Origin: Mactromeris polynyma
Lineage: Eukaryota > Mollusca > Bivalvia > Venerida > Mactridae
NCBI GenBank assembly: GCA_032209605.1
Contig: JASFXZ010000009.1
Span: 18,153,553 to 18,217,552 of the forward strand
Length of the DNA: 64,000 bases
Reading direction: 5' to 3'
The notes beneath the pieces were generated by a model. The model searched no databases. It worked only from the letters and a program-made list of their open reading frames with translations, and was not told where the DNA came from. Position numbers and translations under genes: made by a program. This document shows, one piece after another, positions 35,710-46,089 of this stretch; the first letter of the stretch is position 1, and each line of letters starts with the position of its first letter.

Positions 35710-37359
35710 AATACACTATTTTGGTGGGGGAATCAGGGGCTGATATTTGGCTCCAATAATGGAGAATAGAGGGTTCTCGTTAGTGCTATCATATAGAGCA
35801 CTAAAGAATTATGTGGTGAAAGCTTTTTTCCTTCACTGTCAAAATGTTAATTGTGTTAACAGTTTGGTTTTTCAGAATCTTATTTATTTCTATAGGAATA
35901 TTAAAATTAAAAGTTGATATCGGGCAAACAACATACTTGACCAAGTATTATGTTTTCTGGGTCATACAAATATGGACATTGTATCAATGGCAATGGCTAA
36001 GTATTGGTTTTGATAAGCCCTTAAGTACATTATGGCAATTTAATCATTTGTCTTAATTTTAGGTAAAACGTTCCAGTAAAAGGTATATGGTAATTCATAT
36101 GTGGAATATTTTTACCTTTGTGCCTTTAATATTACATAATGGGAACAGAATATAAGTGAAGATTTGATGTGCATGCAACATATCAGTGCAAGTGTTATGG
36201 ATGTCATACTCAAGTAATCTCATTTACTGAAATTTCTCTATTCGTTATTCATAACAATATCTTGAGTAACTGTTTGAGTGGTTAAAATATACTGTTGTGT
36301 AGTATCTTGTACTTGGCATTCATTTATGAGGTCAAATGTTTGAGTCCAGAAACATGCTTAGTGGTTATCACAACTTAAATGTCACATTTAATGCTTTAAC
36401 TGCAACAATGGGACCTTGTCCATACAGTATGCACAGCAATTATTGATTGGTACTGTCAGATGACATTAAGAACATAAAACTGCAGGTTCTAACATTGGTC
36501 ATAACTGTTTTAAAAATGAACAACCCTATTAATTTTGCATAACATGCATTTATATGCAATTGTATAATGATGAAAAATGATACATTATAATCATTATATT
36601 CCTGTTTGGTACGGTAAGTTGGTAGAGCACAGGACTGAGCATTCAAGTCTCAGGATAAGGGTATATTTTCCATTTTCACCTAAAATGAATCCTGTAAGTT
36701 AGTATTGATCTAGAACTATGACCCCTGTGTCAATATCAATCAGCTAACAATATTTGTACTTCCATGTCCAGAGTGTATGCAAGGGCAGCTCTGGGATTCG
36801 AATTTGGGGAGCGTAAATTTTTGGTCAATTTTGGTTTTGTTCAAGCCTTATAAAACGACAATGACTGTTTTATTCTTTGTTTATAAACATCATCATTGAA
36901 GAATATATATGCTTCAATAAATCAAAATTGCTTATTTGAAAATCGCTTATTTAAAGATCTCTGTATATTTTCGTATTTATACTCATAGTTATTTGTAAGG
37001 TTGGGGAATGTTAGGGGGATGTCGGATGTGCCCCCTGGATCTGCTAGTGGTATGCACATCAGCATAAATGAATTACTGTTGGGTATTATTGCTATTCTGT
37101 AGGTCACATTGATTTCTATGTCAGTTTGTCCTTTGAAAACAGGAATCTGTTAAAGTAACAACACATTATTGCATCCTCCTTCCCTGACCATTTATCATGT
37201 TGCCATCAGCATAAATCTCTTATAACCACATTTACCAATCATTTCATCCATGTTCATTTCTTCATCATCATTCAACTTTTTATGTTTGTTAGTTCTTTTA
37301 CCTCTCTATCATTTATTATTTGTTTATGTACCTTAAAATTACACTGTTTATATTTTCAG
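35710..37359. other. AT-rich non-coding stretch, with a tRNA-like remnant
   Basis: No gene is supported. Near 36603-36665 a tRNA-like remnant (agttggtagagcacagg then attcaagtctcagg) suggests an old SINE or tRNA pseudogene. A minus-strand frame with LADPGGTSDIP at 36922-37107 looks like repeat-derived sequence rather than a gene. Confidence 0.4.
36603..36665 (+). repeat. Probable degraded tRNA-like/SINE remnant
   Basis: The D-arm-like gttggtagagcac and a weak B-box-like attcaagtctc have about the right spacing, but acceptor pairing is not evident. Confidence 0.35.
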
Positions 37360-37413
37360 ACTGATGAAGACAGCTCTCCTCCCTCTAGAATGGGTTCAAC
37401 CGAGTCTAACTAA
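37360..37413 (+). CDS. Candidate terminal coding exon (partial gene)
   Basis: A good acceptor (ttatattttcag ending 37359) is followed by 17 sense codons and TAA (37411-37413). The peptide is TDEDSSPPSRMGSTESN, a polar, acidic, Ser-rich tail typical of an intracellular C-terminus. The base composition is more GC-rich than its surroundings. No upstream exon is visible in the window with matching phase, so the gene cannot be named. The chance of such a short open segment after an AG is not negligible. RNA evidence would be needed to accept it. Confidence 0.3.
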   Translation, partial: TDEDSSPPSRMGSTESN

Positions 37414-38233
37414 TACTTCATGTCATTGTCCGTTCTCATTTGATTTAGTATTTTGGTCCTATTGCTTGAGGTCATTAATATTATACCTCTAATACATGCT
37501 GGGAAGTTAGTGGTTCTTGCAGAAGAACAACAGTGGTTAGTACTGGTGGGCAACCCAGAACTTGTATGGTCAACTGACTGCTGTATTATTGAATACTGTT
37601 ACATGTTCTTACCTAAATGCAACCAGTCTTCCTTGCATTGTTACTTCTTTTAGTGGAATTATTTAGAATTTGGTGTGTATATATTTTTAGGTTTTGTGTG
37701 AATGAGAAGTTTTGATGTTCAATGGTTATCATCCAATCAGAATGAACTGGCTGCCGGAATGTGATTTTCCTGGAACTTGTGAGTTTGAAGTCATTACATT
37801 TTATTTAGAAATAATGATATAAAAATGCATTTGAAAAAAAAAATATTACAGTTACCATGAATAGTACTACAATTGAAACTGTTAGTTTATTTTACCTGGT
37901 ATAACAAATATGCAAGGTTAAGGCAGTTCTTCAATTTTGACACAATGATATTTTATGATATTATAGTATACTTTCTAAAATACACTGAGAAGAATCTGAA
38001 GGGTGTTGCGTCCCCTGCCTCCTGAGCAATAATGTGAGTGGATGAAAGCGAAATCAATCTTGTATCTTACAATACAGAAAGACTGGTTTCGCTTTCACCC
38101 CTCAACATTTAGAGTTAGTATATCTGTAGATAACTGTAGTGTTAGGATTGTGTACTATTGTATTGAGTTTTAAGAACTGTTGATTGGTTTATGGTTTAGT
38201 TCTGTGGTATAGTTTTGATTTCTTTGTATTCTT
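37414..38233. other. Non-coding stretch, possible 3' UTR and inverted-repeat arm
   Basis: If 37360-37413 is a last exon, its 3' UTR would start here. A gaaagcgaaa/tttcgctttc hairpin spans 38047-38098, and its right half is repeated inverted at 40828-40852 on the other side of the satellite cluster. Confidence 0.35.
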
Positions 38234-40085
38234 AGTATTTGTTCTTTCTATTCGACTAGGCAGCGTCTTGTTCTTGACTGGGGACTTTCAAATTTTGGCC
38301 TTTGTGTAAAATAAATTTACACCACTCTATAGAATGTCACAAAACTGTCCTTCTCAGGACAAAAACTGCCCTTTTTAGGACAACCTCTCGATTGACAAAA
38401 AAACTGTCCTTTTAAGGACAACTTCTCGATTGACAAAAAAACTGTCCTTTTTAGGACAACTTCTCGATTGACAAAAAAACTGTCCTTTTTAGGACAACTT
38501 CTCGATTGACAAAAAACTGTCCATATGGTGTTTACTTAGAGTGTTGTTTATTAAATGGGAGCTGAAATCAGATTGAATACACAATGTACATTGACAATGA
38601 GATCAATTTATTTTGAGCTGCCTGTCAGGATGTGAGGCAATGCTGTAATGTGGCTGAACATCTATTCAAACCTAATTTCTCTGTTTGGATAGGTGAGTCC
38701 TTTATAGTATTTGTTCTTTCTATTCGAATAGGCAGCGTCTTGTTCTTGACTGGGGACTTTTAAATTTTGGCCTTTGTGTAAAATAAATTAACACCTCTCT
38801 ATAGAATGTCACAAAACTGTCCTTCTCAGGACAAAAACTGTCCTTTTAAGGACAACTTCTCGATTGACAAAAAAACTGTCCAAATGGTGTTTACTTAGAC
38901 TGTTGTTTATTAAATGGGAGCTGAAATCAGATTGAATACACAATGTACATTGACAATGAGATCAATTTATTTTGAGCTGCCTGTCAGGATGTGAGGCAAT
39001 GCTGTAATGTGGCTGAACATCTATTCAAACCTAATTTCTCTGTTTGGATAGGTGAGTCCTTTATAGTATTTGTTCTTTCGTTTCGAATAGGCAGCGTCTT
39101 GTTCTTGACTGGGGACTTTCAAATTTTGGCATTTGTGTAAAATAAATTTACACCTCTATAGAATGTCACAAAACAGAGTGTTGTTTATTAAATGGGAGCT
39201 GAAATCAGATTGAATACACAATGTACATTGACAATGAGATCAATTTATTTTGAACTGCCTGTCAGGATGTGAGGCAATGCTGTTATGTGGCTGAACATCT
39301 ATTCAAACCTAATTTCTCTGTTTGGATAGGTGAGTCCTTTATAGTATTTGTTCTTTCTATTCGAATAGGCAGCGTCTTGTTCTTGACTGGGGACTTTCAA
39401 ATTTTGGCCTTTGTGTAAAATAAATTTACACCTCTATAGAATGTCACAAAACAGAGTGTTGTTTATTAAATGGGAGCTGAAATCAGATTGAATACACAAT
39501 GTACATTGACAATGAGATCAATTTATTTTGAGCTGCCTGTCAGGATGTGAGGCAATGCTGTAATGTGGCTGAACATCTATTCAAACCTAATTTCTCTGTT
39601 TGGATAGGTGAGTCCGTTATAGTATTTGTTCTTTCTATTCGAATAGGCAGCGTCTTGTTCTTGACTGGGGACTTTCAAATTTTGGCCTTTGTGTAAAATA
39701 AATTTACATCTCTATAGAATGTCACAAAACAGAGTGTTGTTTATTAAATGGGAGCTGAAATCAGATTGAATACACAATGTACATTGACAATGAGATCAAT
39801 TTATTTTGAACTGCCTGTCAGGATGTGAGGCAATGCTGTTATGTGGCTGAACATCTATTCAAACCTAATTTCTCTGTTTGGATAGGTGAGTCCTTTATAG
39901 TATTTGTTCTTTCTATTCGAATAGGCAGCGTCTTGTTCTTGACTGGGGACTTTCAAATTTTGGCCTTTGTGTAAAATAAATTTACACCTCTCTATAGAAT
40001 GTCACAAAACTGTCCTTCTCAGGACAAAAACTGTCCTTTTAAGGACAACTTCTCGATTGACAAAAAATTTTTTAGGACAACTTAT
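38234..40085 (+). repeat. Composite hairpin satellite, cluster 2
   Basis: Same composite unit as cluster 1. It starts in mid-unit (agtatttgttctttctattc), has five hairpin monomers, then units beginning near 38523 and 38883. Next come three shortened ~278-bp units (near 39171, 39449, 39727) in which cacaaaac is joined directly to agagtgttgtttatt, deleting the whole hairpin block. The last unit regains hairpin monomers and ends at a truncated one (aattttttaggacaacttat). Confidence 0.92.
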
Positions 40086-40213
40086 TTTTCCAAATTGTGC
40101 AAAATGATTGAAAAATGGGTAAATGTTATGTACAGTGAAAAGCTAATTTATCAGAAACCAAACTTGTTATGTAAATTTGGTAATTATTTCTCTTGTGTAA
40201 TTGTTTTGTTTAG

Positions 40214-40302
40214 GTGTCATTCAAGGGTATTCTGGATTTGCATCATATGGCAACGTTTCGGCTAGACCCTATTCCAAATTTCATTCTAAGTTGGTTAAAT
40301 GA
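40214..40302 (+). CDS. Candidate terminal coding exon (partial gene)
   Basis: A strong pyrimidine-rich acceptor (cttgtgtaattgttttgtttag ending 40213) precedes a frame of 28 sense codons ending in TGA at 40300-40302. That frame encodes a Gly/Ser/Tyr-rich then basic tail (GYSGFASYGNVSARPYSKF). A second frame over the same DNA stays open further, to about 40358, so the right frame is not certain. No partner exon is identified. It could be an alternative last exon of the gene suggested by 37360-37413, or chance. Confidence 0.27.
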
Positions 40303-42084
40303 AGACATATTGAACATGGTAATGAGGTTTAAGGACCTTTTGGAATTCTGCACTTAATGCTTCAAAATTTCAAGCAGCAAATAACCTCACTTAAGATTTC
40401 AATAATATTATAACTATTTCATTAACTTATTGTTGTATTAAAAATGTCAGTTATAAGGGTTAAGATAGGTTTAGGGTACTTTTCGTAACCTAATTTTACT
40501 CAAAATTGCATATTAGGGTTCATTTAAGGAAACATGTGGAAGCTATTTTGCATCAAAATTTCAATGTAAGTGCATGGTAGGTTTGGTGGATACGTTTGAA
40601 ACTATTTAATACTAAAATTTCATATAAAGGTTTAGGTTAAGGAACTTTTCGGAACTTTTTTGCATCAAAATTGCATTAAAATTATTCCAAATACTTCATC
40701 TGCATATATCTTATTCTTGCATAAAGGAGCGGTTATGGTCTGAAGCTCATAACGGCCATAATTTATCCTTTCAACTATTCAATTTAAATAAGGTCATGTT
40801 CATTGCAAACTCTGTTTCCCTTTGGAAAATTGAGGGGTGGAAGCGAAACTGTTCTATCTGCTTGTTTATAAATAGGCAGTTAGGCAATTCTAATTTTACA
40901 CCTTGATTTTAACCTCAGATTATGTATCAACAATCAACGACTCTTCAACTTTTCGTTTACTTTTCTTAAATTTTTCAAGGTTCAGGGTCTTAATGTTTTA
41001 GGGATTTAGGTTTACTTTAAGGTTGTGATTAAGGGTCATATGGTCATTTCCAGTATACAAGGTTAGGCAGAGGAGTCGTAAGTCCTCTAGCCTCATTTAG
41101 GAGTTTGTATTAATATTGCATTTTTGCTGTTAGTTGATATCATGAACATACTTGTATTATTCTGATGAATGATCAGATTACAAATTTACTCATTATCTTT
41201 GGTATGGTGGTAATCCCATTTTCCATTACTTATACATTTAAACAAAGGTCAATACATATCCCCTTCCCTGTATTGTGTATCTTTCTTGACAGGAGGTTTT
41301 TCTGTTGGCCTCTGTGTTATTTGTGAACAACATTTTTTATTGACACAACTTCTGTCCCGTAATCCCTTCCAGTGTGCTCTCCCTTTATCCCTTCTCCATT
41401 GTGTTTTTGTATATAAAATACAGATCTCACATATCCTTGCTGTATGAACATCTTTCTTTTTTGATGTGTTGTCCATTCAACTGATGCATATGATTCACAC
41501 TTGTTTATGCTGGTTCAGTTTCCTCCTGTGATAATGTGACATGGTTGTAACCCAATGGTCCACTCCATATATCTTTGGACAATGACCAATACATCCCTTC
41601 TGAAAATGCTTTGTCTATAAGTTCTCTTACCAAGATGGTTCCATGTGGGTTTGGTTGTGAAGCTTGTAGTGTAGATATCGATATGTTAAGTTATCAGTAG
41701 TGTAGATATAAAAAAAACATTGTATATAACTAATATATTAATCATTTAGATAAGAATATCATAAATATTACACCTATATATTATTTTTATTAATGTTATT
41801 CCTTATTTAGATTACGGAATGAAGCATATACTCACACAGTCTCTTAGTTTATATGTATTGCTTAAAACATGTTTTGGTTTATTTTGTCCATGTACTGCAA
41901 CCACCTGAATATCAACAATGTGGGGTGTTTGGTGCGGAATGATGGACAAATTGTTTAGATGGGAATCAGAGACCTAAGATAGCAGGTAAATTATTTGTTA
42001 TCGTATTTTCTACACTTACTTTTACTGTTGTACAATAATACTTGAAGTTGGCCAGAAAAAAATCAGAACCTTGAGCAAATTGCA
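40303..42084. other. Non-coding stretch with faint degenerate repeats
   Basis: Between about 40320 and 40700 a loose pattern recurs (aagga-cttttcgga-ct with ttgcatcaaaattgca or tttca), suggesting an old tandem repeat of irregular period. A small hairpin (agagga/tcctct) lies near 41072. A Lys-rich minus-strand frame at 41249-41476 has no recognised motif. Confidence 0.4.
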
Positions 42085-42668
42085 ACATGGCAGTTTTCTT
42101 GCTGTTTTACAGCACAAAGTGCTCAATGGTGAGCTATTTGGTTCTTTGACTGTCAGTCCATATGTCATCTGCTATTTAATTGTTTACAATGTAGAATCCA
42201 CATTTCTTGAGCAATCCTAATGAAACATGGATACAATGTATATATGGCCATCAGTTCTTGGCCAGTTTCAATTTTGGGCCAAATCAGTCTACTAGATCCA
42301 TGGTTATGGCCCTTGTATTATAAAAATGCCATATACAACCATGTTTACACTCTAGCTCTTTCATTTCTCCACAAGTCCTAATCTTATTTAAACGAATGTG
42401 CACAGCTGTAAGATCTATGGGCAAGTTTGGTTTCGACCAGATTGTACTTGCAAGTCTAGAGTGTTATCAAAATATGTCATATTTTATTATGTTTGCGCTC
42501 TTAGTCTTGTTTACTTTCTAGAGGCCACATGGTTCCAATTTTGATGAAACCTGGGCAATATGTATGTTTCTATAACATCTAGGTTCTGTTTGAAACTGGG
42601 TCACATTGGGTCAAAAACTAGGTCAACATATCAAATCATAATAAAACATAGGTCACATTTTCAATCTG
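42085..42668 (+). repeat. Dispersed repeat of the 'cacaaagtgctcaatggtgagct' type
   Basis: It opens with acaaagtgctcaatggtgag and continues through tggttatggcccttgtatta to gggtcaaaaactaggtcaac. I remember this order as an abundant bivalve interspersed repeat. It stops at the left edge of the 37-bp satellite. Confidence 0.65.
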
Positions 42669-42671
42669 GTA

Positions 42672-43370
42672 CATGAACTCCACTATAGGTTTTAATGCAG
42701 CTATACATCATAAACTCAACTACATGACTTAATGCTGTTAAACATCATCAACTCTGCTATTGGTATGAATGACGCTAAACACCTTGAACTCTGTTATAGG
42801 CCTTATTGCTGCTAAACATTATCAACTCTGGTATAGGTCTTTATGCTGCTTAACATCATAAACTTCAATGTAGGTCTGAATGCTGCTCAACATAGAAGAC
42901 TCCACTATGGGTATTAATGCTGCTGAGCACCACAAACTCTGCTACAGGTTTTAATGTTACTTAAAATCATAAACTCAACTACATGTTTATGCCTTAATGC
43001 TGCTAAACATCATAAACTCAGTTGTAGGTCTTAATCTTGCAAAACATCATAAACTCTGCTATAGGTCTTAATGCTGCTCAATATTATATGCTTTGCTATA
43101 AGTCTTAATGCTGCTTAACATTATGAACTCAACTAAAGGTCTTAATGCTCCTAAACATTATAAACTCTGCTATGAGTCTTAATACTGCTTAACAACATAA
43201 ACTCAACTATAGGTCTTAATGCTGCTAAACATTATAAACTCTGCTATAGGTCTAAATGCTGATTATCATCAAAAACTCAATTATAGGCTTTAATACTGCT
43301 TAACATCATAAAGTCTGCTATAAGTCTAAATGCTGCTTAACATAAAAAAACACCATATGTCTTGAAATAA
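42672..43370 (+). repeat. 37-bp satellite, left edge block
   Basis: About 18 diverged monomers. The core words are aactctgctataggtctt and aatgctgctaaacatcat. They precede the most diverged cassette and are more variable than later blocks, as expected at an array edge. Confidence 0.92.
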
Positions 43371-43896
43371 CGTATAATGTAATTTATTGGAATGAATTGT
43401 GTATGGGGAAGGGGTCTGCCAGCAATATTGTGTTGTGAGGACTTTTTGTATTAAAGGAATGACTGCTGGTATGTTACAAATGTGCTCATTTATTTTCAGG
43501 TCTCCATTCGATGTGATGTTGGTGTATCTGCTAGTCACTGTTGAGATACTTTGATGCTGAAATACTGATGCACAGTGCATGGTAAGTAAGACTGTCACAG
43601 AATCCTTCACAAAAACAGCAAATATTAATGAAAGAGCTAACCCACCAGAATTGATTATTACATAGTTTAGGGAAAGATTAAAGTTATATTGTATTTCCTA
43701 CAAAATAATGATAGAAATGAGCAATGACAAGGGAGGTAACCATGTAGATAACAGTCTGTTTGTAAAGGGCTAAACCTTCTGCATGGTATGATATATAATG
43801 CAAAGATAATGTGAATAATAAGTTGTGGGTAAGCTCTGTTATTTAATATGTGTTGTGGAAATTCTGCTGAGAATGAATTGGAGAGATGAAAGAACA
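43371..43896 (+). repeat. Cassette copy 0 (diverged, with inverted 94-bp segment)
   Basis: It lacks the three 68-bp subrepeats. The 94-bp segment at 43379-43472 is the reverse complement of the segment found at the same place in later copies. The exon-like core (43500-43581) with tttattttcag and gtaagt is present, and the downstream ~310 bp are colinear with other copies. Confidence 0.9.
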
Positions 43897-45370
43897 CCTT
43901 AATGCTGCTTAATAATTTAATATCCTAAACGCGGCTATAGGTCTTAATGCTGCTTAACATCATAAACTCCACTATGAGCCTGATTCTGCTAAACAATATA
44001 AAGTCTGCTTTAGGTCTTAATGCAGCTTTACATCATAAACTCCATTATAGGTCAAAATGTTGCTCAACATAAAAAACCTCCACTATGGGTCTTAATGCTG
44101 AAGAGCATTATAAAGTCTGCTCAGGTTCTAATGCTACTTATAATCAAAAACTCAACTACATGTATAAGACTTAATGCTGTTAAACATCATTAACTCTGCT
44201 ATTGGTATGAATGCTGACAAACACCTTGCACTCTGCTATAGGTCTTAATGCTGCTTAACAACATAAACTCAGACATAGGTCTTAATGCTGCTAAACATCA
44301 TCAACTCTGCTTTTGGTCTTAATGCTGCTAAATATCATAAACTTCACTATAGGTCTTAAATGCTGAGCACCATAAACTCTGTTACAGGTTAATGTTACTT
44401 TAAATCATAAACTCAACTACATGCATATGACTTGATGCTGCTAAACATCATCAACTCTGCTTTTGGTCTTAATGCTGCTAAACATCATAAACTTCACTAT
44501 AGGTCTTAATGCTGCAAAACATTATAAACTCTGCTATAGGTCTTAATGTAGCTAAACATCATAAACTTCACTATAAGTCTTAATTCTGCTTAACATCATA
44601 AACTCCATTATATGGCTAAATGCTGCTCAACATAAAAAACTCCACTATGGGACTTAATGCTGCTGAGCACCATAAACTCTGCTACAGGTTTTAATGTTAC
44701 TTAAAATCATAAACTCAACTACACACATATGACTTAATGCTGCTTAACATCATCAACTCTGCTTTAGGTCTTAATGCTGCTAAACATCATAAGCTCTGCC
44801 ATAGGTCTTAATTCTGCTTAACATCATAAACTCCATTATATGGCTAAATGCTGCTCAACATAAAAAACACCACTATGGGTCTTAATGCTGCTGAGCACCA
44901 AAAACACTGCTACATGTTTTAATGTTGCTTAACATCATAAACTCAGCTACATGTATATGTCTTTATGCTGCTAAACATCATCAACTCTGCTTAAGGTCTT
45001 AATGCTGCTAAATATCATTAACACTGCTATATGTCTAAATGCTGCTTATCATCAAATACTCTGCTATAGGTCTTAATGCTGCTGAGCACCATAAACACTG
45101 CTACATGTTTTAATGTTACATAACATCATAAACTCAGCTACATGTATATGTCTTAATGCTGCTAAGCATCACCAACTCAATTATAGGTCTTAATGCTGTT
45201 TAACATAATAAAGTCTGCTATAGGTCATTATGCTGCTTAATATCAAAAACCCCACTATATGTCTAAATGCTGCTTAGCACCATAAACTCTGCTATAGGTC
45301 TTAATTCTGCTAAACTCCATACACTTTGCTACAGCTTTATGCTACTTAACATCATAAACTTAGCTACCAA
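43897..45370 (+). repeat. 37-bp satellite block 1
   Basis: About 40 monomers, more divergent from the consensus unit than later blocks but already containing the fixed variant order (ctcaactacatg, gctgagcaccataa). Confidence 0.9.
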
Positions 45371-46089
45371 TTTAACCTGTCTCAAAAGCCACCACCTTTA
45401 TGCAGTCTTGTGCCATCAGAGACATTTGCAATAGTCAGTGTAATCTGTCTCAACAGCCACCTCATATATGCTGTATCTTGCCAGCAGGGGCATTTAAATT
45501 GAATCACTTTAACCTGTCTCAGCAGCCACCTCTTATATGCAGTCATCTGCCAACTGAGGCACTTTCAATAAAAGTGAAAATACCAGCAGTCATTGCTTTA
45601 ATACAAAAAGTTCTCACAACACAATATTGCTGGCAGACCTCTTCCCCATACACAATTTCTTCCAATAAGTTACATAATTCATTTATTTTCAGGTCTCCAT
45701 TCAATGTGATGTTGGTGTTTCTGCTAGTAGAGATACTTGTTTGATGCTGAGATACTGATGCACAGTGCATGGTAAGTTAAACTGTCACAGAATCCTTCAT
45801 ATAAACAGCAAATATTAATGAAAGAGCTAACCCACCAGAATTGATTATTACATAGTTTGGGGAAAGATTAAAGTTACATTGTATTTCATACAAAATCATG
45901 ATAGAAATGAGCAATGACAAGGGAGGTAACCATGCAGATAACAGTCTGTTTGTAAAGGGCTAAACCTTCTGTATGGTATAATATATAATGCAAAGATAAT
46001 GTGAATAATAAGTTGTGGGTAAGCTCTGTTGTTTAATATGTGTTGTGGAAATTCTGCTGAGAATCAATTGGAGAGATGAAAGACCACCT
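45371..46089 (+). repeat. Cassette copy 1
   Basis: Full cassette: three ~68-bp subrepeats (each tttaa-c/t-ctgtctca-n-agccacc), the 94-bp segment in the standard direction, an exon-like core at 45693-45771 with a 6-bp deletion, and the colinear right part ending gaaagaccacc. Confidence 0.92.

Noticed and set aside
41249..41476. 75-codon Lys-rich minus frame
   Set aside because: No domain, no clear splice sites, within chance expectation for this amount of sequence.
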